64,000 nt of DNA from Streptomyces natalensis ATCC 27448 (GTDB lineage: Bacteria; Actinomycetota; Actinomycetes; Streptomycetales; Streptomycetaceae), in contig NZ_JRKI01000062.1 of the NCBI RefSeq assembly GCF_000935125.1, positions 186,001 to 250,000 of the forward strand. The letters are read 5' to 3'. Position numbers and translations under genes: made by a program. Of the stretch, positions 16,489 through 25,018 are shown piece after piece (positions within the stretch are counted from its first letter, which is position 1; every line of letters starts with the position of its first letter). The notes under the pieces are model-generated. The model was given only the letters and a program-made list of their open reading frames with translations. It did not search any database and had not been told where the DNA came from.

Positions 16489-17725
16489 CGGCCTCGCCCC
16501 CCTTGAAGCGGGCCAGCCAGGCGCGGCCGAAGGCGAAGCGGGCCGCTTCGACCTCGTGGCGCTGGTCGGCGTGCAGGACGCCGAGGGCGTAGGCGGTGGC
16601 GGGGGCGATGCGGGGGGTGCGGGCGGCCGCGGCGGCCGCGGTGGCGGCCTCGGCGGCGTCGCGGTGCTGTTCCAGGGCCCGGCCGGCGGTGGTCAGACGC
16701 GGGTCGGGGGCGCCCGGGGCGGTCACTTCCCGGGCGTAGCGGCTGAGCCGTACCAGCATCCGTACCTGGTGCCAGGGCGCGTCCTGGCGGTGGTCGGCGG
16801 CCAGGGCGTCGGCGTTGTACGGGTGGCCGGCGCGGGCCAGCGGGAGGGCGGCGGCGGCCTCGGCGAGGCGGCGGTGGGCCTCGTCGGCGAGCCGGGGCAG
16901 CGCCTCGGAGGCCGGTACGTCGGCGGCCGCGAGGGTCGGCGGGGCCTCGGAGGCGAGCACCGCGACGGAGTCGGCGACGGCGTGGAAGCGGGAGGAGCCC
17001 AGCGCCTGGAGCGCGGCCGAGTGGGCGCGGGTGCGGGCGAGGGTGAGCTGCCGGTCGAGCAGCGCACCGGCCCGCGCGGCCCCGGCCGACAGGGCGGTGT
17101 CGGGGTCGGTCTCGCCCGCGGGCGGGGCCGACAGGCGTTGCAGGGCCGTCAGGAGGCGGCCGCGGCGGGCGGCGCAGGCGTGTTCGCGGGCCAGGGCGCC
17201 CGCCAGCCAGCCCAGTTCGGACAGGAGGTGGCCGGCCCAGGTCTCGTCGGTGAGCGGGCCGAAGGTGTGCAAGGTGGCGCTGATCCGGCGGGCGGCGGCG
17301 CGCAGCTGGTCGGCCGCCTCGCCCGCGCCCTGGGCGTCCGAGCCGCTCTCGCGGTGCAGCCGCAGGCTGCGCAGGAAGTCCGCGGACTGGCGGTGGAGGT
17401 AGGCGGCCAGCACCTCCGCGGCCGTACGGGCATCCAGCCCGGGCCCGGACCGCGCCCCCGTGTCCGTACCGGCGTCCCTCCCGGGCCCGGACCGCGCCCC
17501 CGTGTCCGTCGCCGTGCCCGGATCCCTCAGTGCCGTCGAGCCGCCCATGTCCCTGTCCCCCGTCTCCCCCCAGTCCCCCGGTTCCCCGAACTCGTACGGC
17601 CGGTAGCGCTCCCCCTCCGGCCCGTCCACCACCGCGGCACGGGCTCCGGGCACCCCGCCGGGCTCGTATCCGATGCCGAGGAGACCGGGCGGCCCCCCGG
17701 CCGGCTGGTCATGTCGCTGGGCCAC
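16481..17725 (-). CDS. CHAD domain protein (polyphosphate-associated)
   Basis: A 414-aa protein. After a disordered acidic/Gly-rich N-terminus of about 110 residues there is a helical CHAD domain with conserved basic and His residues (EVLAAYLHRQSADFLRSLRLHRE, ARRISATLHTF, WHQVRMLVRLSRY). CHAD helices form a positively charged channel that binds inorganic polyphosphate, fitting its place directly after ppk, whose 3' end it overlaps by 17 bases. GTG 17725 is chosen because the longer frame starts well inside ppk. Confidence 0.85.
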   Translation of the reverse strand: MAQRHDQPAGGPPGLLGIGYEPGGVPGARAAVVDGPEGERYRPYEFGEPGDWGETGDRDMGGSTALRDPGTATDTGARSGPGRDAGTDTGARSGPGLDARTAAEVLAAYLHRQSADFLRSLRLHRESGSDAQGAGEAADQLRAAARRISATLHTFGPLTDETWAGHLLSELGWLAGALAREHACAARRGRLLTALQRLSAPPAGETDPDTALSAGAARAGALLDRQLTLARTRAHSAALQALGSSRFHAVADSVAVLASEAPPTLAAADVPASEALPRLADEAHRRLAEAAAALPLARAGHPYNADALAADHRQDAPWHQVRMLVRLSRYAREVTAPGAPDPRLTTAGRALEQHRDAAEAATAAAAAARTPRIAPATAYALGVLHADQRHEVEAARFAFGRAWLARFKGGEADA

Positions 17726-20000
17726 GCCGGCGCCTCCGGGCGTCAATGAGCATTTCCTGTACGTTGCGCAGCGGCGCACCGTCCGCGTCCACCGCGCGTC
17801 GGGTCCAGTCGCCGTCCGGGCCCAGGTGCCAGGACGAGGTGGCGTCCGAATTCCCGGTCTCCAGAAGGTTGTTGAGGGCGGCGCGGTGCGCCGGGTCGGT
17901 CACCCGGACCAGCGCCTCGATGCGCCGGTCGAGGTTGCGGTGCATCATGTCCGCGCTGCCCAGCCAGACCTCCGGCTCGCCGCCGTTGCCGAAGACGAAC
18001 ACCCGGGAGTGCTCCAGGAAGCGCCCGAGGACGCTGCGGACGCGGACGTTCTCGCTCAGGCCGGGGACGCCCGGGCGCAGCGCGCAGATGCCGCGGACCC
18101 AGATGTCGACCGGCACACCCGCCTGGGAGGCGCGGTAGAGGGCGTCGATGACGGCCTCGTCCACCATGGAGTTGACCTTGATACGGACGTAGGCCGGGCG
18201 GCCGGCCTTCTGGTGGGCGATCTCCTTGGTGATGCGCTGTATCAGGCCGTCCCGCAGGGACTTGGGCGCCACCAGGAGGCGGCGGTAGGTCTCGCGGCGG
18301 GAGTAGCCCGACAGCCGGTTGAACAGGTCGGAGAGGTCGGCTCCGACCTGCGGGTCGGCGGTCAGCAGTCCCAGGTCCTCGTACAGCCGGGCGGTCTTGG
18401 GGTGGTAGTTGCCGGTCCCCACGTGGGAGTAGCGGCGCAGCATCTCGCCTTCCTGACGGACGACGAGCGAGAGCTTGCAGTGGGTCTTGAGGCCGACCAG
18501 GCCGTAGACGACATGACAGCCGGACTCCTCCAGCTTGCGCGCCCACTTGATGTTGGCCTGTTCGTCGAAACGGGCCTTGATCTCCACCAGGACGAGGACC
18601 TGTTTGCCGGATTCCGCGGCGTCTATCAGGGCGTCGACGATCGGGGAGTCCTCGCCGGAGGTGCGGTAGAGCGTCTGCTTGATGGCCAGGACGTTGGGGT
18701 CGGCGGCGGCCTGCTCCAGGAATGCCTGGACGGAGGTGGAGAAGGAGTCGTACGGGTGGTGGAGCAGGACGTCGCGGGCGCGCAGGGCCGCGAAGATGTC
18801 GGGGGCCGTCGCCGACTCCACCTCGGCGAGGTCGCGGTGGGTGCCGGCGACGAACTTGGGGTACTTCAGCTCGGGGCGGTCCAGGGCGCCGATGCCGAAG
18901 AGTCCGGTCAGGTCGAGCGGGCCGGGCAGCGGATAGACCTCGGCGTCGGAGACCTTCAGCTCCTGGACGAGCAGATCGAGCACGGACGGATCGATGGACT
19001 CCTCGACCTCCAGGCGCACCCCCGGCCCGAAGCGCCGCCGCATCAGCTCCTTCTCCAGCGCCTGGAGGAGGTTCTCCGCGTCGTCCTCCTCGACCTCCAG
19101 GTCTTCGTTGCGGGTGACCCGGAACATGTGGTGCGCGCGCACCTCCATGCCGGGGAACAGCTCCTCCAGGTGGGCGGCGATGACGTCCTCGATGGGGACG
19201 TAGCGCTGCGGGCCGGCCTCCAGGAGGCGGGAGAGCAGCGGCGGCACCTTGACCCGCGCGAAGTGGTCGTGGCCGCTGACCGGGTTGCGTACGACGACGG
19301 CGAGGTTCAGGGACAGGCCGGAGATGTACGGGAACGGATGCGCCGGGTCCACCGCCAGCGGCGTCAGCACCGGGAAGATCTGCTGCCGGAAGAGCGTGAA
19401 CAGGCGGGCCTGCTCCTTTTCCGTCAGGTCGGGCCAGCGGATGAGGTGAATGCCCTGGTCGGCGAGCTCGGGGACGATGTCCTGCTGGAAGCAGGCGGCA
19501 TGCCGTGCCATGAGCTCGCGCGAGCGCGTCCAGATCAGTTCCAGCACCTCGCGGGGCTGGAGGCCGGAGGCGGACCGGGTGGCGACGCCTGTGGCTATGC
19601 GGCGCTTGAGGCCGGCCACCCGGACCATGAAGAACTCGTCCAGGTTGCTGGCGAAGATCGCCAGGAAGTTCGCCCGTTCGAGCAGCGGGGTCGCCGGGTC
19701 CTCGGCCAGCTCCAGGACCCGCTCGTTGAACGCCAGCCAGCTGCGCTCACGGTCCAGGAAACGGCCGGTGGGCAGCTCCTGGCCGTCGGCGCCCGGCACG
19801 CCCGTCTCGACGTACCCGTCGAGATCGGCGTCCATCTCGGGCTCCAGTTCGGGCAGCGTGCCACGGACCGCGTTGGGGCGGTGCGCGGCGATGGAGCCCA
19901 CCGACGGCTGGGCCGAGGGCCCGGCGGCCTCGGACGGCGACGGCTTCGGGGACTGCGTCTCGGGCCGACCCTGGGCCTGAGGGCGCGGGTGCTGGTTCAT
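17709..20000 (-). CDS. ppk: Polyphosphate kinase Ppk1
   Basis: A 763-aa enzyme that reversibly transfers the gamma phosphate of ATP onto polyphosphate. Domain order: disordered N-terminus (1-75), N domain (RFLDRERSWLAFNERVLELA), H domain (FPYISGLSLNLAVVV) and C1/C2 catalytic domains. The phosphohistidine region is RYSHVGTGNYHPKTA, and the second active-site His lies in GSADMMHRNLDRRIE. ATG 20000 has GAAGG just upstream. It heads a tightly overlapping operon with CHAD and NUDIX genes. In Streptomyces ppk belongs to the PhoP regulon, but I see no clear PHO box in the 500 bp upstream. Confidence 0.95.
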   Translation of the reverse strand: MNQHPRPQAQGRPETQSPKPSPSEAAGPSAQPSVGSIAAHRPNAVRGTLPELEPEMDADLDGYVETGVPGADGQELPTGRFLDRERSWLAFNERVLELAEDPATPLLERANFLAIFASNLDEFFMVRVAGLKRRIATGVATRSASGLQPREVLELIWTRSRELMARHAACFQQDIVPELADQGIHLIRWPDLTEKEQARLFTLFRQQIFPVLTPLAVDPAHPFPYISGLSLNLAVVVRNPVSGHDHFARVKVPPLLSRLLEAGPQRYVPIEDVIAAHLEELFPGMEVRAHHMFRVTRNEDLEVEEDDAENLLQALEKELMRRRFGPGVRLEVEESIDPSVLDLLVQELKVSDAEVYPLPGPLDLTGLFGIGALDRPELKYPKFVAGTHRDLAEVESATAPDIFAALRARDVLLHHPYDSFSTSVQAFLEQAAADPNVLAIKQTLYRTSGEDSPIVDALIDAAESGKQVLVLVEIKARFDEQANIKWARKLEESGCHVVYGLVGLKTHCKLSLVVRQEGEMLRRYSHVGTGNYHPKTARLYEDLGLLTADPQVGADLSDLFNRLSGYSRRETYRRLLVAPKSLRDGLIQRITKEIAHQKAGRPAYVRIKVNSMVDEAVIDALYRASQAGVPVDIWVRGICALRPGVPGLSENVRVRSVLGRFLEHSRVFVFGNGGEPEVWLGSADMMHRNLDRRIEALVRVTDPAHRAALNNLLETGNSDATSSWHLGPDGDWTRRAVDADGAPLRNVQEMLIDARRRRRGPAT

Positions 20001-20414
20001 GCCTTCATTCTTCCGCGCTCCGGGGACTCCAGGCGCGCCGGAACCCGGCTCGTCGCTGCCGGGAGGCGGCGCGACGCGGAGCCGCGGGGTCGGGGCGTTC
20101 GGCACAGCGGGCTGCATTCAGCGATGCTCGCAAGCGATATTGAATCGCCGGTAACGCGGATATGGCGGACAGGCAAGCGGGGGGCTACTCCCGGGGGTTG
20201 GAGCGCGGGCAGGGGGCGACCCTGGGGCCGTCGCGGGGTCCGTCGCGGGGTCCGTCGGGCGCCATCATAAGGCCCACATAAAGCAGCCCGCCATGCATGA
20301 GAAATCCCTCATCTTTAATTAAGCGAGACCTCACGGAAAACGGCATCGCCGGCTCGGCTTCCTACCGTAACGTTTCTTTCGTCGCCACCGACCGAAAAGT
20401 GACGGCGACAAGAA
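20001..20414. other. Gene-free divergent promoter region upstream of ppk
   Basis: This 414-bp stretch holds no convincing gene. It contains a direct repeat (cgtcgcggggtc twice near 20228-20252) and an unusually A+T-rich patch around 20290-20420 (including tctttaattaag) for this genome, as expected for promoters serving ppk on the minus strand and the 53-aa peptide gene on the plus strand. Exact -10/-35 elements cannot be assigned with confidence. Confidence 0.5.
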
Positions 20415-20480
20415 ATGCATTGCCATTGCACCATCAACGCACCGACAATGCACCGCCAATGCACTGACAATGCATAGCTG
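20415..20480 (+). promoter_or_regulatory. Six tandem 11-bp operator-like repeats (consensus ATGCACCGNCA)
   Basis: Six consecutive 11-bp units fill 20415-20480: atgcattgcca, ttgcaccatca, acgcaccgaca, atgcaccgcca, atgcactgaca, atgcatagctg. An 11-bp phase places every unit on the same DNA face and is the pattern bound by OmpR/PhoP-type response regulators. The sequence is not the Streptomyces PHO box (GTTCACC). The array ends 35 bp before the start of the 53-aa peptide gene. Confidence 0.65.
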
Positions 20481-20515
20481 ATTCACAGAGAACCCATCGA
20501 GCATCGGAGAAATCC

Positions 20516-20677
20516 ATGACCTTCCGAAAGATCATCCCCGCCATTCCGGCGCACCGCTGCGAGCCTGCCCATCGCGGCGTTCCCGCCCACCGCGGCGGCA
20601 CGGTCACCACGCGTCCGGCGCCGGCCGGTGGCAGCGTCGTCATCGTGCGCCCGGCCCGCCGGGTGATCGGCGGCTGA
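20516..20677 (+). CDS. 53-aa basic peptide with three PAHR motifs, upstream of an ABC exporter
   Basis: The ORF reads from ATG 20516 to TGA 20677 with GGAG at 20506-20509, six bases upstream. The peptide contains IPAHRCE, PAHRGV and PAHRGG in succession (residues 10-28), one Cys (C15), then TTRPAPAGGSVVIVRPARR and a C-terminal IGG. It is strongly basic with no Asp. Two Gly-Gly sites (27-28 and 38-39) could be processing points, but the downstream exporter lacks a C39 peptidase domain and no modification enzyme is adjacent. It may be an exported peptide or a regulatory leader for the exporter. I do not recognise the family. Confidence 0.6.
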   Translation: MTFRKIIPAIPAHRCEPAHRGVPAHRGGTVTTRPAPAGGSVVIVRPARRVIGG

Positions 20678-20693
20678 CGCCCGCACTTCCGGA

Positions 20694-20724
20694 GCCGGGC
20701 CCCGGTGTGGGGCCGGGGCCCGGC
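20694..20724. terminator. Strong intercistronic hairpin between peptide and exporter genes
   Basis: A perfect 12-bp all-G/C stem (gccgggccccgg 20694-20705, ccggggcccggc 20713-20724) with a 7-base loop starts 17 bases after the peptide stop. It could lower read-through into the exporter, stabilise the peptide mRNA or act as an attenuator. No T-run follows. Confidence 0.55.
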
Positions 20725-20770
20725 GTGGGGCCGGGGCCCGCCTCCGGGCTTCCCGTGCGGAGGGACGTAC

Positions 20771-20806
20771 GGCGGGGCGCACGGAGGGGCGCACTGAGGG
20801 GCGCAC
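20771..20806 (+). repeat. Three 12-bp tandem repeats before the exporter gene
   Basis: ggcggggcgcac, ggaggggcgcac and tgaggggcgcac follow each other exactly at 12-bp spacing between the hairpin and the exporter start. They may be slippage-derived filler or protein-binding sites. Confidence 0.6.
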
Positions 20807-20839
20807 GGACGGACATCCACGGAAGAGGGGCGGCGGCGG

Positions 20840-22960
20840 ATGCCTCCGTACGACGATCGGCCGACGGTACGACTGCGAGCCTTCGAGCCCGTAGCGAAAT
20901 TCACCGAAATCCCGGCACCGGAATTCACCGGCCGCAAGGAAAAGGAAACCCCGACCGACGAGGAATCCTGGAGCGCGACGGCATCCGCATCCGCATCCAC
21001 CCGGCACGCTTTCCGAAGTTTCTGGCCGCTGACCAAGGGCGACCGGCACCGGCTGGCGCTGATATGCATCTGTGTGGTGATTGCCGCCCTCGCCGAGACC
21101 GGCGGCATTCTCCTCTTCGGTGAATTGACCGACCACGCCCTCCAGAAAGGGTCGCTCAACGCTTTCTGGCTGCCGGCCGCGCAGTGGCTGGGGGCGGCGG
21201 TCTTCGCGGCGCTCGTCGGCTACCTGGGAAACTCCACCGCCGTATGGGTGGCGGAGCGGTTCGTCATGCGACTACGGGCCCGCGTCTTCGGACATGTCCA
21301 GGACCTGCCGCCGCATTTCTTCCAGCGCCACCGGCAGGGCGATCTGGTCGAACGCCTCACGGGGGATGTGGAGGCCATCGAGCAGCTGGTCGTCTCCGGC
21401 CTGGTCAGAACGGTGTCCGCGCTGTTCAGCACGGTCTTCTTCTTCGCCGCCGCGCTCGTCCTGCGCTGGGACCTGGCGCTGGCGACCTTCGTCCTGGCGC
21501 CGCTGTTCTGGCTGGCCGCCCGGCAGTTCGCCACCCGGATCAAGGCCGCGGCGCGCCAGGAACGGATCGCCGACGGGGCGATCACCTCCGTCGTCGAGGA
21601 GTCGCTGGGCAACATCGTGCTGACCCAGGCGTACAACCGGCGGCGGGACGAGGAGCGGCGGCTGCGCACCGAGGCGCGCGCCTGGATGCGGGCGTCGGTG
21701 CGCGGGGCGCGGCTGGGCGAGGTGTACGCGCAGCTGGGCGAGGTGTACGCGCAGCTGGTCGAGGTGATCGAGACGGTGTGTGTGCTGGCCGTCATCGGGC
21801 TCGGCGCCTGGGAGATCTCCCGGGGCCGGATGACCCTCGGACAGCTGCTCTCCTTCGCCGCCTTCCTCGGCTCTCTCTATCCGCCGGTGCGGGCGCTGGG
21901 CCAGCTCGGACTGACCGTCACCGCGGCCACCGCGGGCGCCGAACGACTGCTGGAGATCCTCGCCGCCCGGCCCGCGGTCACCGACCCTCCGTCGGCTCGC
22001 GTGCCCGAACGGGTGCGCGGGGTCGTGGACTTCGCGCATGTGTGGTTCCGCTATCCGGAGGCAGCGGACGCCGGCCCGGAACCGGGCCCGGCTTCATGCG
22101 CCCCCGCCCCGTACGCCCTGCGCGACCTCTCCTTCACCGCCCGCCCCGGAGAGCTGGTGCTCATCACCGGCCCCAGCGGAGCCGGCAAGTCGACGGTCGC
22201 CAGGCTCCTGCCCCGCTTCTACGACCCGACCGCCGGTCACATCCGCCTCGACGGAACCCGCCTCGACGCCCTCCCCCTGGAATTCCTGCGCGAGCGCGTC
22301 ACCCTCCTGCCACAGCAGACCCTGGTCCTGCACGGCAGCATCCGGGAGAACATCGCCTGCGGACGGCCGGGCGCCACCGACGCCGAGATCGTACGGGCGG
22401 CCCGGGACGCCGCCGCCCACGACTTCATCGAAGCCCTCCCCGACGGCTACGACACCCACATCTCCCCCGGCACCGCCCAGTTGTCCGGCGGCCAGCTCCA
22501 GCGCATCGCCATCGCCCGCGCCCTGCTGCGCGACGCCCCGGTCCTCGTCCTGGACGAGCCGACCGCCGGTCTCGACGCACTCTCCGCCCGCCGGGTGATC
22601 ACCCCGCTGCGCCGCCTGATGGCGGGCCGTACCACCCTCCTGATCACCCACGACCTCCAACTGGCCCCGGACGCCGACCACATCCTCGTCCTCGACCAGG
22701 GGCGCCTGACGGAATCCGGCCGCCACGACGAACTCCTCGCCCACGCCGGCACCTACGCCCGCCTGTACGGCCACGACGCGCCCTCTCCGGCGGCCCGATC
22801 CTCGGCGAGCTGCCGCCCTACGCTGCCTCGGCTGCCCGCAGTACTTGGGGAATCGCCTCCGAACAGGTGTCCCCGCATCACAGAATGGAAATGCGCAGCC
22901 ATCGAATCCCGAGCAGACGAGGAAGAAGCGGTTGTTGGACGAGAAGGTGTTCCGGAGTGA
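20840..22960 (+). CDS. ABC transporter, fused permease and ATPase (exporter type)
   Basis: A 706-aa half-transporter. Residues 1-65 are a charged N-terminal extension with no C39 peptidase. Residues about 72-350 contain six membrane segments of the type I exporter fold. Residues about 385-640 are the ATPase: Walker A GPSGAGKST, Q-loop LLPQQTL, signature LSGGQLQRIAIARAL, Walker B VLVLDEPTAGLD and switch His in LITHD. A homodimer is expected. An in-frame 21-bp duplication gives LGEVYAQLGEVYAQ in the membrane domain. The tail beyond about 645 is low in similarity and overlaps the AraC gene. The likely cargo is unknown; the upstream peptide is a candidate. Confidence 0.88.
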   Translation: MPPYDDRPTVRLRAFEPVAKFTEIPAPEFTGRKEKETPTDEESWSATASASASTRHAFRSFWPLTKGDRHRLALICICVVIAALAETGGILLFGELTDHALQKGSLNAFWLPAAQWLGAAVFAALVGYLGNSTAVWVAERFVMRLRARVFGHVQDLPPHFFQRHRQGDLVERLTGDVEAIEQLVVSGLVRTVSALFSTVFFFAAALVLRWDLALATFVLAPLFWLAARQFATRIKAAARQERIADGAITSVVEESLGNIVLTQAYNRRRDEERRLRTEARAWMRASVRGARLGEVYAQLGEVYAQLVEVIETVCVLAVIGLGAWEISRGRMTLGQLLSFAAFLGSLYPPVRALGQLGLTVTAATAGAERLLEILAARPAVTDPPSARVPERVRGVVDFAHVWFRYPEAADAGPEPGPASCAPAPYALRDLSFTARPGELVLITGPSGAGKSTVARLLPRFYDPTAGHIRLDGTRLDALPLEFLRERVTLLPQQTLVLHGSIRENIACGRPGATDAEIVRAARDAAAHDFIEALPDGYDTHISPGTAQLSGGQLQRIAIARALLRDAPVLVLDEPTAGLDALSARRVITPLRRLMAGRTTLLITHDLQLAPDADHILVLDQGRLTESGRHDELLAHAGTYARLYGHDAPSPAARSSASCRPTLPRLPAVLGESPPNRCPRITEWKCAAIESRADEEEAVVGREGVPE
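21713..21754 (+). repeat. 21-bp perfect in-frame tandem duplication inside the exporter gene
   Basis: The unit beginning ctgggcgaggtgtacgc occurs at 21713-21733 and 21734-21754, and a degenerate third copy follows. It duplicates seven residues (LGEVYAQ) in a membrane-domain helix before the VEVIETVCVLAVIGLG segment. An exact copy suggests a recent slippage event or a strain polymorphism. Confidence 0.8.
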
Positions 22961-23906
22961 GGACGTGCCGCCGGCGGACCGCTTCGACTACTGGGTCGAG
23001 CTGTTGGGCCGTACGCATGCGCCGATGGACTTGCGGAGCGACTGCGCCGACGACTTCCGGGCTTCCCAGCGTGTGCTGGACCTCGGTGCCGTCACCGTGT
23101 GGCCTGCCACTTTCCAGCCGCTCACGTTTCGGCGCACACCGAAGCTGATCCGACGGTCCGATCCCGAGACCTACCATCTCTCACTCATCGTGCGCGGGAG
23201 CGGGGCAGGCGTGTGGGGGCACCGGGAAACCGAGTACAAGCCGTACGACCTGCACATCAACTCTTCCTCACTGGCGTACGACGTCCACAGCTCCGGGAAC
23301 TCGGTCACGATGGTGGGGCTGGAGGTTCCCAGGGCGCTGCTGCCGCTGCCTCGCGACGCGGCCGACCAGGTGGTCGGGGCTCCGGTGTCGGCCCGGGAAG
23401 GGGTGGGTGCCCTGCTGGCGCGGTTCCTCACTCACCTGACCGCGGACACGGCCCCGTACCTGCCCTCCGACGGGCCCCGGCTGGGCACGGTCCTGACCGA
23501 TCTGGTCGCCGGGCTCTTCGCCCACATACTCGAAGCCGGCGATTCCCTCCCACCGGAGACCCACCAGCGCACCCTCACCCTGCGCATCAAGGCGTTCATC
23601 CGGGAGCGCTTACCCGACCCGCACCTCACCCCGGCCACGATCGCCGCCGCGCACCACATCTCCACCAGCTATCTGCACCGCCTCTTCCGCGACGAAGACA
23701 CCACGGTCGCCGCACGGATCCGGCGCCTGCGCCTGGAGGCCGCCCGCCGCGACCTCACGGACCCGGCCCTTCAGGCCACCCCGGTCCACACCATCGCCGC
23801 CCGCTGGGGCTTCCCCCGCGCCACCGACTTCAGCCGCGCCTACCGCACTGCCTACGGCGCCACACCCACCGACCACCGGCACCAGGCCCTCCACGGCCAC
23901 GAGTGA
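22932..23906 (+). CDS. AraC-family regulator with AraC-binding-like N-terminal domain
   Basis: A 324-aa protein. The N-terminal part (DRFDYWVELLGRTHAPM, LGAVTVWPATFQPLTFRRTPKLIRRSDPE, YHLSLIVRG) is the ligand-type domain widespread in Streptomyces AraC regulators. Residues about 220-320 carry two helix-turn-helix units (TPATIAAAHHISTSYLHRLF and VHTIAARWGFPRATDFSRAYRTAYG). The TTG at 22932 is preferred: GAGGA lies 8 bases upstream and homologues begin close to LDEKVF. It overlaps the end of the exporter gene by 29 bases, so it is probably cotranscribed and may control the locus. Confidence 0.85.
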   Translation: MLDEKVFRSEDVPPADRFDYWVELLGRTHAPMDLRSDCADDFRASQRVLDLGAVTVWPATFQPLTFRRTPKLIRRSDPETYHLSLIVRGSGAGVWGHRETEYKPYDLHINSSSLAYDVHSSGNSVTMVGLEVPRALLPLPRDAADQVVGAPVSAREGVGALLARFLTHLTADTAPYLPSDGPRLGTVLTDLVAGLFAHILEAGDSLPPETHQRTLTLRIKAFIRERLPDPHLTPATIAAAHHISTSYLHRLFRDEDTTVAARIRRLRLEAARRDLTDPALQATPVHTIAARWGFPRATDFSRAYRTAYGATPTDHRHQALHGHE

Positions 23907-24051
23907 ACTCATTGCCAACACAGGTGTGCACTCAGCGCTCACGACACCACCGCCACACCCCGGCATCCTGGAGGAACGTTCGCCGATGCGTAACGGGAGA
24001 GCGCATCGGCGGACGGTGGATTGTCGCCTCACGTGGGGAGAACCGGCGTAA

Positions 24052-24294
24052 ATGAAGGGCAACTTGCGGACGGCCCTGCTGTCAGGACTCGCCGCCACCG
24101 TGGTGCTCGGCCTCACCGGATCCGCGACAGCGGCCCCGCAGCCCCAGGACCGGCCCGGCAGGGTGCTGTGGCACCTCGGGAACGCCGCCGTGCACATCGA
24201 GGACATGCGCGGAGACGGCCACGCCCTCGAAGCATGGGCATACGGCGGTCACGCCTCCACCGCGCCGACCGCCGAGCGGATCGACCTGTCCTAA
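24052..24294 (+). CDS. Small secreted protein
   Basis: An 80-aa protein with a clear Sec signal peptide: basic start MKGNLRTA, hydrophobic core LLSGLAATVVLGLTG and an ATA-A cleavage context near residue 27. The mature part (about 53 residues) is His/Ala/Gly-rich with HLGNAAVHIEDMRGDG and no cysteine. GGGGAG at about 24036-24041 is a possible ribosome site. I do not recognise the family. Confidence 0.6.
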   Translation: MKGNLRTALLSGLAATVVLGLTGSATAAPQPQDRPGRVLWHLGNAAVHIEDMRGDGHALEAWAYGGHASTAPTAERIDLS

Positions 24295-24335
24295 CTCAAC
24301 TGCGCCCGTCAACTCCCCTGCCTACGCTGGGCCGC

Positions 24336-24962
24336 ATGCTCCCACCCGACGCCTCCGCCACGCTCGCCCTGCCGCTCCCGTACACCCCCGCCTACCCGAT
24401 ACGCACCGAGCGCCTGGAGCTGCGCCCGGTCCGCGCCGACGACGACTTCGCGGCGATATACGCCTACCGAAGCCTCCCCGAGGTCTGCCGCTATCTCTAC
24501 ACGGGCCCCTACGAGGAGGACGAGCTACGCGCCGACCTCGCCATCAAGGCGACCCGCACCACCCTGCGCGAGAGCGGCGACTTCCTGAGCCTGGCCGTCG
24601 CCATCCGGGAGACCGGCCCGCTGGCCGGGCAGGTGATCGGCGACGTCACCTTCGCCCTGCCCCGCGCCGAGCACCGCCAGGGCGGCATCGGCTATGTCTT
24701 CCACCCCGACCACGGCGGCCACGGCTACGCCACCGAGGCGAGCCGCGCCCTGCTGAAACTGGGCTTCGAGGACCTGCAACTCCACCGCATCCAAGCCGAG
24801 TTGGACGGCCGCAACACCGCCTCGGCCCGCCTGCTGGAGCGCCTGGGGATGCGCCGCGAGGGCCGTCTACGAGAGAACGAGTTCCTGGACGGGGAGTGGG
24901 CCGACGAGGTCATCTACGCGATGCTGGCGCGGGAGTGGCGGCGGGGTGCGGTTGCGGAGTGA
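24336..24962 (+). CDS. GNAT-family N-acetyltransferase (RimJ/RimL-like)
   Basis: A 208-aa acetyltransferase: RTERLELRPVRADDDFAAIYAYRSLPEVCRY at the N-terminus, the acetyl-CoA-binding region GIGYVFHPDHGGHGYATEASRALL, and HRIQAELDGRNTASARLLERLGMRREG typical of the RimJ-like subgroup. It stands alone; the substrate cannot be told from sequence. Confidence 0.88.
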   Translation: MLPPDASATLALPLPYTPAYPIRTERLELRPVRADDDFAAIYAYRSLPEVCRYLYTGPYEEDELRADLAIKATRTTLRESGDFLSLAVAIRETGPLAGQVIGDVTFALPRAEHRQGGIGYVFHPDHGGHGYATEASRALLKLGFEDLQLHRIQAELDGRNTASARLLERLGMRREGRLRENEFLDGEWADEVIYAMLAREWRRGAVAE

Positions 24963-25018
24963 CCATGGTGGTAAGACGAGCCGTCGGTGACTTTGTTGTG
25001 TCGTGGGGTGCTGAATAC

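Noticed and set aside
20001..20414. PHO box for ppk
   Set aside because: No GTTCACC-like direct repeats at 11-bp spacing were found in the ppk upstream region on either strand.
20415..20480. Possible CRISPR array
   Set aside because: Units are 11 bp and contiguous with no spacers, and no cas genes are present.
20516..20677. Lanthipeptide or lasso-peptide precursor
   Set aside because: Only one Cys and few Ser/Thr, no Asp or Glu acceptor spacing for a lasso ring, and no LanM/LanB, cyclase or protease gene adjacent.
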